From assembly GCA_020636575.1 (NCBI GenBank), contig JACJXP010000001.1:1240001-1304000 (forward strand): a stretch of 64,000 bases of DNA, read 5' to 3'. This DNA is from Chitinophagales bacterium (lineage in GTDB: Bacteria > Bacteroidota > Bacteroidia > Chitinophagales > Chitinophagaceae). Below the pieces are notes generated by a model. That model was not told the origin of the DNA and ran no database searches. It was given only the letters and a program-made list of their open reading frames with translations. Below, one piece after another: positions 52,718 through 63,178 of the stretch; the stretch's first letter is position 1; every line of letters begins with the position of its first letter. A program made the translations under genes and the position numbers.

Positions 52718-52810
52718 TATTTATCCAACCCTTTTTTGAGCCGGTTTCCTGTTTATAATTTATAGAGAAACTCTATTTAAAATCTGACATTGATAGTCAG
52801 CATATTGTAT

Positions 52811-52830
52811 TTGGTTTTATCCAAAACCAA
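52811..52830. other. Hairpin in the long leader upstream of susC
   Basis: TTGGTTTT, loop ATCC and AAAACCAA form a perfect 8-bp stem in the 256-bp gap 52718-52973. It is not followed by a long T-run, so it is not a clear terminator. It may be an operator or leader structure for the SusC/SusD genes; nothing else in the gap is recognisable. Confidence 0.35.
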
Positions 52831-52973
52831 TTGCTGATTGATATAGCTTTTACTGGTCTAAAAAATGACCGCCCTTCCTCCTCAAAAATATATTTTAAAA
52901 CTGTGCAGCGTTTTTAATTACCCGATTGACTAAGCTTGTTTCTTTAACAATTTTTTAATTTAAACTAGCTCAA

Positions 52974-55900
52974 ATGAGGAAGTACTTTCTGTTAGTGGCG
53001 GCTCTTGTCCTGGTGGTTACCAGTGTATGGGCGCAAAGGACGATTACAGGCAGGGTTACCGATGATAAGGGGAACCCAATGTCCGATGTTTCTGTCCTTA
53101 TTAAAGGAACGGCAATTGGGACAACAACAAAAGCCGATGGTTCATTTTCGATACAAGTTACCGCTGATGGTGCGGTCTTGGTTATATCATCTGTGGATAT
53201 GGCAACGCAGGAAATTGCTGTAGGGGATGATAATAATTTTTCAATAACCCTCCAGCCTGCTTCAAAGATCATGAATGAGGTAGTAGTGGTGGCTTATGGT
53301 ACTCAAAAAAGAGAATCCATAACCGGGTCTGTTTCTAAAATAGGCGCAGCTGATTTAGAAGGCAGGTTGACAACCAACATTTCCCAGGCATTGGCAGGTG
53401 CGGCTCCCGGTATCTCTACGACTTCCGGTAATGGCCAGCCCGGTAGTTCTGCTGCTATTCGTATCAGGGGTTTTGGTTCAGTTAACGCCAGTTCTAGTCC
53501 ACTTTATGTTGTGGATGGATTTCCTTATGGCGGATACATTGGCGATATCAATACAAATGATATTGAAAGTATCACTTTGCTGAAAGACGCTTCTTCTACT
53601 GCTCTTTATGGAGCCAGGGCTGCCAACGGTGTGGTAATGATAACTACCAAAAAAGGTAAAGCTGCTGCTCCTAAAGTGAACATGTTCATTAACACAGGTT
53701 TCTCTGAAAGGGGTATCCCTGAGTATGATAAAGTAGGAGCCTATCAGTATTACCCATTGATCTGGCAGGCAATGAAGCATGGTCAGATGTACCCGGTTTC
53801 AGGTACCGGCCAATCAGAGGCAGTGGCAGCTCAATATGCTACCGATAATGTGGCCACACAATTGGTTTATAATCCTTTTGGAGTGCCTAATAACCAGGTG
53901 GTAGATGTAAATGGGGTTATGAATCCTAATGCCAGCCTGGTTTATAATGATCTTGACTGGTACAGCCCGCTGGAAAGAAATGGAATGAGAAATGAGGTTG
54001 GGTTTAACCTTTCTTCCAAAGCTAATAAAACAGATTATTTCTTTTCAATAAACTATCTGAATGATAAAGGCTTTGTTATTAAGTCTGATTTTCAAAGAGT
54101 GAATGCAAGATTGGCTTTGAATACACAGGTAAAAGATTGGTTGAAAACAGGAGTGAACCTGACCAGTGCCATCGTTAACTCTAACCAGGCTTCAGGTGAT
54201 GGGTCTAACACATTTATCAACCCATTTGTATTTGCAAGAGGAATGGGACCTATTTACCCTGTTCATGCTTTTACTGCAACAGGTGATCCTATATTGGATG
54301 ATTTTGGCAATCAGTGGTACGATTATGGTGCACATCCAGGGTCAGTCAACAGACCTTCAGGTGCTTCACCTGGTCGTCATATCATTTATGAAACATTGTT
54401 AAATGATAGAAGTGAAAAGCGTAACAGTATTATTGGCCGTACATATTTAGAGGCAAAATTCTTACGTTATTTCACTTTTACAACCAATATTGGTATTGAA
54501 TTAAACAATTATCGCAGCCAATACTTTCAGAACAGGGTAGTTGGTGATGGTGTTACCGGTGGCGGTACGTCATCCAGAACATCAAATGAGTACAGACAAA
54601 TATCCCTTAACCAGCTATTGAACTATGACCGGAGCTTTGGTCGCCATGATATTTCTGTTTTGGTTGCTCATGAATCCCAGGAAAACAGGGATGAATATTT
54701 CAGCGGATCAAGAAGGGCGATGAACCTGGATGGAAATATTGAGTTGGCCAACTTTGTTACTTTATCAGGTGTAGATGGAGAATTAAGAGAGTTGAAGAGA
54801 GAAGGATATTTCTCATATATAAAGTACGGTTATGATAACAAGTATTTTGTTGATCTATCCTATCGCCGTGACGCCTCTTCTCGTTTTTCTCCTCAAAGCC
54901 GCTGGGGTAACTTCTATTCTTTTGGAGTTTCCTGGTCTATCATGAGAGAGTCATTCATGAAGAATATTACATGGTTGACTGACCTGAAATTAAGAGCTTC
55001 ATATGGTACAGTGGGTAATGATGCATTGGATACTTATTTCGAATACCAGGCATTATATGCTTTGGGTTGGAATAATGCTACTGAACCTGGTGCTCTTGCT
55101 TCTAAGCTTAGCAATCCCGACCTGACCTGGGAAGTAAACAAAACCACAAATATTGGTCTTGAGTTTGGTATACTTAAAAACCGTATATCTGGTTCAATAG
55201 AATATTTCGATCGTGGATCTTCTGAGTTATTATTTGATGTTCCGCAAGGGCTTTCTTCAATTATAACATCCAAGACAGAGAATATTGGCACAATGACAAA
55301 TAAAGGTGTTGAAATGCAATTGAACTTCGATATCCTGAAGGGTAAAGTGTTCAACTGGGATCTGCAATTTAATTTCACCACTTTAAAGAACAAGATCACA
55401 AAACTGCCTGATGGTAATCCCATTACAAATGGTACCAAGAGATTGGCAGAAGGAAAGGATATCTATGCTTTTTACCTGAGAAGGTGGGCTGGAGTAGATC
55501 CTGATGATGGTACCGGTATGTTCTATGCTGCTCCGGGTACTACAGCTGATATCAGGGTAAATGGTAAAGGAGATACTTTGACATTTAACCCTAATTATGC
55601 TGACTATAGTTACGCTGGTTCTGCTATTCCGAAATTTTTCGGTTCAGTCTCAAGCACATTTGGTATCAAAAACTTTTCACTTTCATTCCTGCTGAATTAC
55701 CAGGTGGGAGGTAAGTTTTATGATGGTAACTATGCTGGTTTAATGGCAGTAAGCTATGGAAGAGCATTGCATGCTGATAACCTGAGAGCATGGAAACAAC
55801 CGGGTGATGTAACAGATATTCCAAGATTGGACATTAACAGGACCGGAACCTTTAACTCACAATCTGACAGGTGGTTAATTGATGCCTCATACCTGAACAT

Positions 55901-56108
55901 CAGGAATGTTACATTAACCTATAGATTGCCAAAATCTTTCCTGGACAAAATAGGATTTGATCAGGCTAAAGTATATGTAGGAGGAGAAAACCTGGGCATT
56001 CTTTCAAAAAGAAAAGGTATGAACCCGGCTGAAAGCTTTAACGGAACCAATAGCCCGGTTTATGTACCGAACAGACTATTCAACTTCGGTGTAAACTTCA
56101 CCTTCTAA
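52974..56108 (+). CDS. SusC/RagA-family TonB-linked outer membrane transporter
   Basis: A 1044-residue protein. Signal peptide to about residue 20, then a carboxypeptidase-D-like domain (TITGRVTDDKGNPMSDVSVLIKG), a TonB-box region (NEVVVVAYGTQKRESITGSVSKI), a plug domain (AAPGISTTSGNGQPGSSAAIRIRGFGSVN and TALYGARAANGVVMITTKKG), and a long beta-barrel ending in aromatic F-N-F-G-V-N-F-T-F. It works with the SusD partner downstream to import large nutrients, usually glycans or peptides. No glycoside hydrolase, sulfatase or regulator is adjacent, so the substrate cannot be told. Confidence 0.96.
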   Translation: MRKYFLLVAALVLVVTSVWAQRTITGRVTDDKGNPMSDVSVLIKGTAIGTTTKADGSFSIQVTADGAVLVISSVDMATQEIAVGDDNNFSITLQPASKIMNEVVVVAYGTQKRESITGSVSKIGAADLEGRLTTNISQALAGAAPGISTTSGNGQPGSSAAIRIRGFGSVNASSSPLYVVDGFPYGGYIGDINTNDIESITLLKDASSTALYGARAANGVVMITTKKGKAAAPKVNMFINTGFSERGIPEYDKVGAYQYYPLIWQAMKHGQMYPVSGTGQSEAVAAQYATDNVATQLVYNPFGVPNNQVVDVNGVMNPNASLVYNDLDWYSPLERNGMRNEVGFNLSSKANKTDYFFSINYLNDKGFVIKSDFQRVNARLALNTQVKDWLKTGVNLTSAIVNSNQASGDGSNTFINPFVFARGMGPIYPVHAFTATGDPILDDFGNQWYDYGAHPGSVNRPSGASPGRHIIYETLLNDRSEKRNSIIGRTYLEAKFLRYFTFTTNIGIELNNYRSQYFQNRVVGDGVTGGGTSSRTSNEYRQISLNQLLNYDRSFGRHDISVLVAHESQENRDEYFSGSRRAMNLDGNIELANFVTLSGVDGELRELKREGYFSYIKYGYDNKYFVDLSYRRDASSRFSPQSRWGNFYSFGVSWSIMRESFMKNITWLTDLKLRASYGTVGNDALDTYFEYQALYALGWNNATEPGALASKLSNPDLTWEVNKTTNIGLEFGILKNRISGSIEYFDRGSSELLFDVPQGLSSIITSKTENIGTMTNKGVEMQLNFDILKGKVFNWDLQFNFTTLKNKITKLPDGNPITNGTKRLAEGKDIYAFYLRRWAGVDPDDGTGMFYAAPGTTADIRVNGKGDTLTFNPNYADYSYAGSAIPKFFGSVSSTFGIKNFSLSFLLNYQVGGKFYDGNYAGLMAVSYGRALHADNLRAWKQPGDVTDIPRLDINRTGTFNSQSDRWLIDASYLNIRNVTLTYRLPKSFLDKIGFDQAKVYVGGENLGILSKRKGMNPAESFNGTNSPVYVPNRLFNFGVNFTF

Positions 56109-56142
56109 ACTTTTATGACAATCCTAATTATAAATTAAGATC

Positions 56143-57636
56143 ATGAAAAAAATATTCATCGCAATTTCTTGCTTAACCCTTGTTACAGGATGTAAGAAGG
56201 ATTATTTCAACGTTGGCCCGACAGGTGACGTAGATGATGCGGCCATTTTTACTACAACGGGAAATGCTTCGAATGTAATCAACGGTGTTTATCGTTATTT
56301 ATATTCAAGATATAGTGCCCAAAACCAACCCGGACAGGGGGGTATAATGCTTATGCTCGATTTTATGGGCGAAGATGTTCACCAGGCTGTTGCAAGCTGG
56401 TACACACCTGGAAACGGAACAGGTGGTTGGGTAAACCAAAAGAATGAGAGTTATCTCTATGTTGAGTACCCATTCAGATTGTATTATCGTTGTTTAGGTA
56501 ATGCTAATGCTATCCTGGATAATATAGATAATGCAATAGGAACAGATGCGGATAAGAACAGGTTGAAAGGTGAGGCACTTACTATGAGAGCCTGGTGTTA
56601 TTTCAACTTAGTACAGATCTATGCAGAACGTTATGATGCTTCTGGACCTAATACCCAGTTGGGCGTATCAATGCCACTTAGTTCTACTGAAACAAGGCTG
56701 CCTCGTTCTACAGTAGCTGAAGTGTATGCACAGATCAATGCTGACCTGGCTGCGGCAGTTGCTGCATTTGGAACAGCTTCAGCACCTCCTTCTGGTCCCC
56801 AGAAAAAATCACATTTGTCACTTTACTCTGCTTATGCAATATGGGCCAGGGTAGCATTGACCATGCAGGATTATGTTAAGGCAGCAGAGTATGCAAAAAA
56901 GGTGATAGACCAGGGCGGTTTTTCATTAATGAGCAATACGCAATACCAGGCCGGATTTAATGATCTTTCAAACCCGGAATGGATTTGGGGTGCTTATGTG
57001 CAGGATGATCAGGGCGATACTTTTGGTTCTTATTTTGGACAGATATCTTATAACGGGAACACCAGCTATATCCGCGGTGTGCCAAAGCGTATCAATTCTG
57101 CATTGTATGCACAGATAACTGCAACTGATGTAAGAAAGAAGATGTGGGAGCCAAGTCCAAACTCAACCAACTTCCCATTGCCTGCTTCTAACTTTACCAG
57201 GTCACCTTATATGAGCAGGAAGTTCTCTATCAGGAATCTTCCTACTATTGGAGATGTGCCTTATATCAGGTTGGCAGAAATGTACCTGATATTGGCAGAA
57301 GCGTATGCTAAAACTTCTGGTAAAGAAGTAGAAGCAAGACAAGCGCTGTATACTTTAGCAGTTAACAGGGATCCCAGCTATGTATTATCTGTTAATACCG
57401 GCCAGGCTCTGATCAATGAGATTTTGTTTCATCGCAGGGTTGATTTCTGGGCTGAAGGCTTACGTTTCTTTGATCTGAAGCGTTTGAATCTTCCGCTTGA
57501 CAGAACAGTTGTTCCAAACTATGTTGCTGCCTCTGCAGGTGGTTTGATGCAGGTTCCTGCCGGAAGTAATCTTTGGCAGTTTGCAATTCCTATCTCGGAA
57601 ATTCAGGCTAATCCAAATACTTCACAGAACCCTTAA
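56143..57636 (+). CDS. SusD/RagB-family nutrient-binding lipoprotein
   Basis: A 497-residue lipoprotein with Cys17 in a lipobox (V-T-G-C). SusD features: an N-terminal TPR-like helix set (VINGVYRYLYSRYSAQN, ANAILDNIDNAIG, RLKGEALTMRAWCYFNLVQIYAE), and the C-terminal segment PYIRLAEMYLILAEAYAKTSGKEVEARQAL and FHRRVDFWAEGLRFFDLKRL. It caps the SusC barrel at the cell surface and binds the substrate. It lies 34 nt after susC and shares its transcript, which ends at the terminator 57665-57695. Confidence 0.96.
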   Translation: MKKIFIAISCLTLVTGCKKDYFNVGPTGDVDDAAIFTTTGNASNVINGVYRYLYSRYSAQNQPGQGGIMLMLDFMGEDVHQAVASWYTPGNGTGGWVNQKNESYLYVEYPFRLYYRCLGNANAILDNIDNAIGTDADKNRLKGEALTMRAWCYFNLVQIYAERYDASGPNTQLGVSMPLSSTETRLPRSTVAEVYAQINADLAAAVAAFGTASAPPSGPQKKSHLSLYSAYAIWARVALTMQDYVKAAEYAKKVIDQGGFSLMSNTQYQAGFNDLSNPEWIWGAYVQDDQGDTFGSYFGQISYNGNTSYIRGVPKRINSALYAQITATDVRKKMWEPSPNSTNFPLPASNFTRSPYMSRKFSIRNLPTIGDVPYIRLAEMYLILAEAYAKTSGKEVEARQALYTLAVNRDPSYVLSVNTGQALINEILFHRRVDFWAEGLRFFDLKRLNLPLDRTVVPNYVAASAGGLMQVPAGSNLWQFAIPISEIQANPNTSQNP

Positions 57637-57664
57637 TACTTTCTCTGAGAGTTTTTAATAATCT

Positions 57665-57695
57665 GGTGGTCAGCTTTTGCTGGCCACCTTTTTTT
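57665..57695 (+). terminator. Terminator of the SusC/SusD operon
   Basis: GGTGGTCAGC, loop TTTT and GCTGGCCACC form a 10-bp stem (one G-U pair) followed by seven T. It lies 28 nt after the SusD stop and just touches the 3' end of the convergent exporter gene. Confidence 0.9.
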
Positions 57696-60054
57696 ACGCC
57701 TTTTTACGGCTGGTTTTTAAACCTCCAACAGATAACAGTATAGCAGGAAGCAGAACCAGGTTGGTTACAGTTGCGGTGACCAACGTTAGAGATGTAAGCC
57801 AGCCCAGGGCTTTTGTACCGTCAAATCCACTGAAGCAAAAAATAATAAAGCCGGCAATAAGTACCAAAGAAGTATAAATAATGCTGATACCGGTGTTGTG
57901 TATTGTTTCAATAACAGTTTTTCGCATATCAAACTGGTGAATAGGCAGTTCCTGTTTGTAGTTAACCAGGAATCGAATTGTTATGTCAATGGCAATACCC
58001 AACGCAACACTAAATACCAGAACAGTTGACGGTTTCAGAGGTATCCCTACCCAACCCATCAACCCGGCAGTAATGATAAGGGGAATAACATTTGGAATAA
58101 GGGAGCAAACCAATATCCGGGCCGAACGAAACAGGTATAGCATACAGGCTGCGATCAACAAAAAAGCCCAGATAATACTGTCTTTAAGACCATTGATTAT
58201 ATAACGATTGCCTTCCATGAAAGTGACGCTGGTACCGGTAAGCTGTACATTATACTTTTCTTCGGGGAACAATTGTTTTACCCTGGCAGAAATACTGTCC
58301 AGTATTACAGGTAAGCGGTTTGTGCCAACATCTTTCATGCTGACACTGATACGGGCCTCCTGGCGGGAGCTATCCATAAATGTGCTTACAAGTTTTGTAA
58401 AGGCATTTTTGGGACCACTACCAGATTTCATATTCAGGTAGCCCGATAATGCCGGCAGGTCATACTCGGCAGGCATCGAATAGCTCAGGCTATCACCTTC
58501 AAAAAAAGCCTGTTTGGCAAATTTTAATCCTTCTGTAATACTTAATGGCCGGGCAATTTCAGGAAAAGTGGAAAGGTATTCGGATAAGGAGTCTATTCGT
58601 TGAAGATTGTTCAGGTTTCTGGATACGCCATATTTCTTTTTTGTATCCACAAGAATTTCCAAAGGCATAACACCTTTGAAGTTTTTTTCAAAAAAAAGGA
58701 GATCAGTATACAATTTATCCTCTTTGGGCAGATCGTCTACAATGTATCCAAGTGTTTGTAGCCTGAAAATACCGGCAACCGAAAAAACAATAATAGCAGA
58801 AGTAATGATATAAATGAGTTTTCGATGATTTAAAGACCATCTTTCCAGTCTGCCAAGCCAACGATTCAACCTTGGGTTATGTAAATATTTTGTGTGTCTT
58901 GATTTTGGAGGAGGTAAAAAACTAAGAACTGTTGGTATAAAGATCAGGGAGATAAAGAACAGCGCCATGATATTGATGCCTGCTACCACACCAAACTCTT
59001 TTAAGATCTGGCTCTGTGTAAGGGCAAAAACAGCGAAGCCAATAGCAGCGGCCAGGTTACAAAAAAGTGTTACTACACCCATCTTCTCTACCATTAACAC
59101 CAGGGCCTTTTTCTTATCGCCGGTTTCATTAAAGGAAGTATGAAATTTATTTAGGAAGTAGATGCAGTTAGGAATGCCAATAACCACAACCAGGGGAGGT
59201 ATAAGGGCATTCAATACACTGATCTTGAATCCAAGCAGGTGTATAGTTGCAAAACTCCACATCACCCCAATAAATACCACACCCAGGGAAATAAGCATGG
59301 CACTGAGTGATCTGAAAAAAAGCAATAATATTAAAGCCGAAAAAACGATCGACATCACTATGAACATCCGCATTTCTTTTATAATACGGAGTGATAGTTC
59401 TGTGCGGATATGTGGGAGTCCGCTTTTATAAACAGTTAGTTTATTAACTTTTCCAAAATCATCAGCCATCTGGTCGATCTGGTTAACAATGTCCAGCCTT
59501 TTCTTTGAGGCCATCAACTCTTTATTGATGCGTACACCCATCAGCCAGGCATTGGTTTCCGGGTTATAAAGAAGGGAACGATAGAATGGGAGATTTAGAA
59601 ATTTTTTAGATGTACTGTCAATTTCTGCTTGTGTCAACAGGCCTTCCGGAAAAATGCGTTGGGCTGATAGTTTTTCTGTTTCTGGGTTTTTAACAAGGTT
59701 AACAGCTGTGGGTACACTAATAATATCATCTACACCTTCAACTGTGTTCAGATTTTTTTGAAGTTGGGTATAGGCGTTAAATATATCGGCTTCAAATAAT
59801 TTATCAGTTTGAATACCGATCACCAGCAGGTTGCCATCTTCCCCAAACTTTTTGCGGAACTCCTGGTAGGCTTTGTATTTGGGATTATTGGTAGGTATTG
59901 CCCTGGAAAAATCATAGCTGATCTGAACTTTGATGGCCTGGTATACCATAAAAGTGGTAATGCCAGCCAGAATAACAAGAAGCAGGATCCGGTGTTTAAG
60001 AATAAACCTCCCGATTTTTTGCCACATATTTGATACTGATGGTGATTTGCGCAA
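57694..60054 (-). CDS. RND/MMPL-type membrane exporter
   Basis: A 786-residue protein with 12 predicted membrane segments in two halves: one near residue 20, a large periplasmic domain (SYDFSRAIPTNNPKYKAYQEFRKKFG), then five to six segments (from FIVMSIVFSALILLLFFRSLSAML), repeated from about residue 410. Such proteins belong to the RND superfamily (MMPL/sterol-sensing-like), and often move lipids, hopanoids or drugs; the substrate here is unknown. Met10 (MWQKIGRF) is an alternative start. It stands alone, convergent with the SusC/SusD operon and divergent from porZ. Confidence 0.88.
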   Translation of the reverse strand: MRKSPSVSNMWQKIGRFILKHRILLLVILAGITTFMVYQAIKVQISYDFSRAIPTNNPKYKAYQEFRKKFGEDGNLLVIGIQTDKLFEADIFNAYTQLQKNLNTVEGVDDIISVPTAVNLVKNPETEKLSAQRIFPEGLLTQAEIDSTSKKFLNLPFYRSLLYNPETNAWLMGVRINKELMASKKRLDIVNQIDQMADDFGKVNKLTVYKSGLPHIRTELSLRIIKEMRMFIVMSIVFSALILLLFFRSLSAMLISLGVVFIGVMWSFATIHLLGFKISVLNALIPPLVVVIGIPNCIYFLNKFHTSFNETGDKKKALVLMVEKMGVVTLFCNLAAAIGFAVFALTQSQILKEFGVVAGINIMALFFISLIFIPTVLSFLPPPKSRHTKYLHNPRLNRWLGRLERWSLNHRKLIYIITSAIIVFSVAGIFRLQTLGYIVDDLPKEDKLYTDLLFFEKNFKGVMPLEILVDTKKKYGVSRNLNNLQRIDSLSEYLSTFPEIARPLSITEGLKFAKQAFFEGDSLSYSMPAEYDLPALSGYLNMKSGSGPKNAFTKLVSTFMDSSRQEARISVSMKDVGTNRLPVILDSISARVKQLFPEEKYNVQLTGTSVTFMEGNRYIINGLKDSIIWAFLLIAACMLYLFRSARILVCSLIPNVIPLIITAGLMGWVGIPLKPSTVLVFSVALGIAIDITIRFLVNYKQELPIHQFDMRKTVIETIHNTGISIIYTSLVLIAGFIIFCFSGFDGTKALGWLTSLTLVTATVTNLVLLPAILLSVGGLKTSRKKA

Positions 60055-60127
60055 AGAAACAGAAAAATAAGATGAAACGGCCTATTGATTTATAGGTTAC
60101 CATCGGGGACTGTTCATCAGATTAAGA

Positions 60128-60135
60128 TATTTTTG
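60128..60135 (+). promoter_or_regulatory. -7 box (TATTTTTG) 4 nt before porZ
   Basis: A perfect TAnnTTTG element. Four bases separate it from the GTG at 60140, so the porZ-recO mRNA would begin at or next to the start codon. No clear -33 TTG. Confidence 0.5.
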
Positions 60136-60139
60136 AAGA

Positions 60140-62431
60140 GTGAAGCATATTTTTTTTCCTATTTCATTAACGCTGTCTTTCCTTTCTTTTGCACAGCAAC
60201 CATTGCCTCCTATTGGTGAATGGAGGGAACAGCTTCCATGTAATAAGGCAATTGATATTTGTCATGGTGAGGGCAAGATCTTTTGCGCCACACCTTATAG
60301 CCTCTTTACTGTTGGGTTATCAGATAATATCATTGAAAGGAAAAGTAAAATGTCGGGCTTAAGCGAAACCGGCATTAGTGCAATAAATTATAATTCTGGC
60401 AGCGAGAAACTTTTTATTGCATATACGAACAGTAATATTGATATCCTGTACCGGAACGATATTTATAATATCCCGGATATTAAAATTGATAATATCATTG
60501 GGGATAAAACTATTTATGCCGTTTATAATTATGGAGAAGATTTTTATTTATCGTCCGGGCTGGGAGTAATTGTTATTGATGGCAGCCGGTACGAAGTAAA
60601 AGATAGCTGGTTCATTGGCAATGGCGGCAACCAGGTTAAAGTGAATGGTTTTGCAGATGATGGCCAATTTTATTATGCGGCTACAGAAGAGGGATTAAAA
60701 AAAGCTCCCGTTAGTTCACCCGGACTGGCTGATTATACAAACTGGGAATTATTAAGTGGTAATAATGGGCTATCTGCTGGTTCGTGTGCTGATGTTATCA
60801 CAACTACAGGGAGAATTATCGTTCAAAAGAACGATTCATTATTTATTCAAAACGGAAATAACTGGGATTTTCTTTATTCGGATGGCTGGGCGATTAGTCG
60901 CATTCGTTCATCAGAAACTAAAATTCTCATTAATGAGAAAAATGCAATAGTAGGAAGGATTGTAGTTCTTAATATTGATGCTGGTATTGATCGGGTCATT
61001 GCAGATGCAAGTTTGAGATCCCCGGAAAACTCTTTGCTTCTCAATAATAACTTATGGATTGCAGATAGAACAAACGGATTGATTTATGTTGGGCAAGGTT
61101 CACAAGGGAGCATTTACAATCTTAATTCACCTGCAGGCATCGCACAGGGAGAAATTATTTTTTCCAATGATAAATTTCTTGGGGCATCAGGCACTGTCAA
61201 TAGTACCTGGTCTGGTCAAAATGATAAACAAGGAATTTATTCCTATACCTCTGGTGAGTGGGTGAATTATAATCTTAAGACAAACCCATTATTTGATTCC
61301 CTGCCCGACATTATTACATTGAAAACAGATCCCCGTGATGAAAGTATATGGGCAGGATCATTTGGAGGCGGGTTATTACATATTTCTCAGGGTCCTGTTT
61401 TTGAAATTTATAAGCAGAATTTTTTGGAGCCTGCTTCGGGTAACCCACAAGGTTACCGGGTATCAGGATTGGCATTTGACAACGAAAATAATTTATGGGT
61501 CAGTAATTACGGCGCTACTCAATCGCTACGCATCAGGAAAGCAAATGGTGACTGGAGAAGTTTTACTCCGCCATTTTTTATATCGGGGAATGCCATGTCA
61601 CAGATCATCGTGGATGATTATAATTATAAATGGATCGTTTCTCCATTGGGTAATGGATTGTTTTGTTTTGATCATGGAACTGATATTGATAACACTGCTG
61701 ATGACAGATGGAAAAGATTCTATGCCGGCCAGGGTAATGGCGGGCTTCCGGAGAATAATGTTCTCTGCGTTGCAAAAGATAAGAACGGATTCATCTGGAT
61801 CGGTACCAGCAATGGTATCGGGGTTATCGAGTGTCCGGGTGATGTGTTTACAGCAAATGGCTGCGAAGCTATTTTACCCATTGTGAGCAATGGCAATTTT
61901 GCAGGTTATCTTTTTAACGGGCAGGAGGTTCGGAGTATAGCAGTAGATGGTGCCAATAGAAAATGGGTAGCCACTGCGAAAGGTGTTTTTCTGGTAAGTG
62001 ATGATGGCGAAGAAGTGATCTACCAGTTCACGGAAGAGAACAGTAAGTTGCTGAGTAATGATGTAAGATGGATCACTATTGATGGAAAGGCAGGTGAGGT
62101 CTTTTTTGCAACAGCTAAAGGAGTCTGCTCTTTCAGAAGCACGGCAACAGAAGGTGGTGAAACAAATGAGAATGTACTTGTGTTTCCTAATCCGGTACCG
62201 CCGGGATATTCCGGCAGCATTGCTATTCGGGGATTGACAGAGAATGCAATTGTAAAAATTACTGAGCTGGATGGCAGGTTGGTTTATCAAACAAAGGCAT
62301 TGGGCGGACAGGCAATATGGGATGGGAGAAACTACAGGGGGCAAAAAGTTTCCAGCGGCGCTTACCTTGTTTTGGTAAATAATGATGGAAGAACAGAACG
62401 ATTAGCCACTAAAATATTTTTTATCAGGTAA
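60140..62431 (+). CDS. porZ: Type IX secretion system protein PorZ
   Basis: A 763-residue exported protein with a GTG start. Signal peptide to about residue 18 (L-S-F-A), then two beta-propeller-like regions (GEWREQLPCNKAIDICHGEGKIFCATPYSLF; later GNGGLPENNVLCVAKDKNGFIWIGTSNGIG), and a type IX C-terminal domain (VFPNPVPPGYSGSIAIRGL ... SSGAYLVLVNNDGRTERLATKIFFI). In Porphyromonas PorZ is part of the attachment complex and delivers anionic lipopolysaccharide to cargo. The position directly before recO matches the Bacteroidota pattern. With gldD and gldE it shows that the cell uses type IX secretion. Confidence 0.92.
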   Translation: MKHIFFPISLTLSFLSFAQQPLPPIGEWREQLPCNKAIDICHGEGKIFCATPYSLFTVGLSDNIIERKSKMSGLSETGISAINYNSGSEKLFIAYTNSNIDILYRNDIYNIPDIKIDNIIGDKTIYAVYNYGEDFYLSSGLGVIVIDGSRYEVKDSWFIGNGGNQVKVNGFADDGQFYYAATEEGLKKAPVSSPGLADYTNWELLSGNNGLSAGSCADVITTTGRIIVQKNDSLFIQNGNNWDFLYSDGWAISRIRSSETKILINEKNAIVGRIVVLNIDAGIDRVIADASLRSPENSLLLNNNLWIADRTNGLIYVGQGSQGSIYNLNSPAGIAQGEIIFSNDKFLGASGTVNSTWSGQNDKQGIYSYTSGEWVNYNLKTNPLFDSLPDIITLKTDPRDESIWAGSFGGGLLHISQGPVFEIYKQNFLEPASGNPQGYRVSGLAFDNENNLWVSNYGATQSLRIRKANGDWRSFTPPFFISGNAMSQIIVDDYNYKWIVSPLGNGLFCFDHGTDIDNTADDRWKRFYAGQGNGGLPENNVLCVAKDKNGFIWIGTSNGIGVIECPGDVFTANGCEAILPIVSNGNFAGYLFNGQEVRSIAVDGANRKWVATAKGVFLVSDDGEEVIYQFTEENSKLLSNDVRWITIDGKAGEVFFATAKGVCSFRSTATEGGETNENVLVFPNPVPPGYSGSIAIRGLTENAIVKITELDGRLVYQTKALGGQAIWDGRNYRGQKVSSGAYLVLVNNDGRTERLATKIFFIR

Positions 62432-63178
62432 ATGCCGGATAAACTCTATAAAACAAAAGGCATAGTGCTGCGGGCTGTCAAGTATGGCGAAACCAGCCTG
62501 GTGGTAACCATTTTTACAGAATTGTTTGGTGTGCAGTCCTATCTCGTAAACGGTGTTAGAACATCTTCAAAAAAAGGAACAGGCAAGGCGGCACTTTTTC
62601 AACCGTCCGCCATGCTTGACCTGGTAGTTTATCATAATGAATTAAAGAATTTAAACAGGATCAAAGAATTCAGATGGGGATATATATACCAGCATATTTT
62701 ATCAGATGTAAGGAAAAATGCAGTGGCATTATTTATGGTAGAGCTGCTGCTTAAAAGCCTGAAACAACCTGAGGCGAATGCAGATCTTTTTCATTTTACA
62801 GAGGACAGTTTTTTGCACCTGGATGAAAGCAACCATACGGTAACAGCGAACTTTCCTTTATTCTTTTCATTGCACCTTACTCATTTTTTTGGATTCAGGA
62901 TTGATGATAACTATAATTCCGTTAACTCTTTTTTGGATCTGCAGGAGGGGAGTTTTGTAAAACAGCAGCCGGATCATCCGCATTTCCTGGAAGGAAGGGC
63001 AGCAGAAATTACTTCGCAAATATTAAAAGTAATGCAGCCGGAAGAGTTAGAGACTTTGAAACTAAATCATGATTCCCGCCGGATCTTATTAAATGCGTAT
63101 GAAAATTTTTATGCTTTGCATATCCAGGATTTTGGAATAATGAAAACTTTACCTGTTTTAAGAGAGGTGTTAGGTTAG
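62432..63178 (+). CDS. recO: DNA repair protein RecO
   Basis: A 248-residue protein. N-terminal OB fold (KTKGIVLRAVKYGETSLVVTIFTELFGVQSYLVNGVR) followed by a helical domain. RecO with RecR helps to load RecA onto SSB-coated DNA. No zinc finger is visible in the C-terminal half (only few cysteines), which occurs in some families. The ATG follows the porZ stop directly (0 nt gap), so the two genes are co-transcribed. Its 3' end overlaps the converging amidohydrolase gene by 9 nt. Confidence 0.92.
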   Translation: MPDKLYKTKGIVLRAVKYGETSLVVTIFTELFGVQSYLVNGVRTSSKKGTGKAALFQPSAMLDLVVYHNELKNLNRIKEFRWGYIYQHILSDVRKNAVALFMVELLLKSLKQPEANADLFHFTEDSFLHLDESNHTVTANFPLFFSLHLTHFFGFRIDDNYNSVNSFLDLQEGSFVKQQPDHPHFLEGRAAEITSQILKVMQPEELETLKLNHDSRRILLNAYENFYALHIQDFGIMKTLPVLREVLG

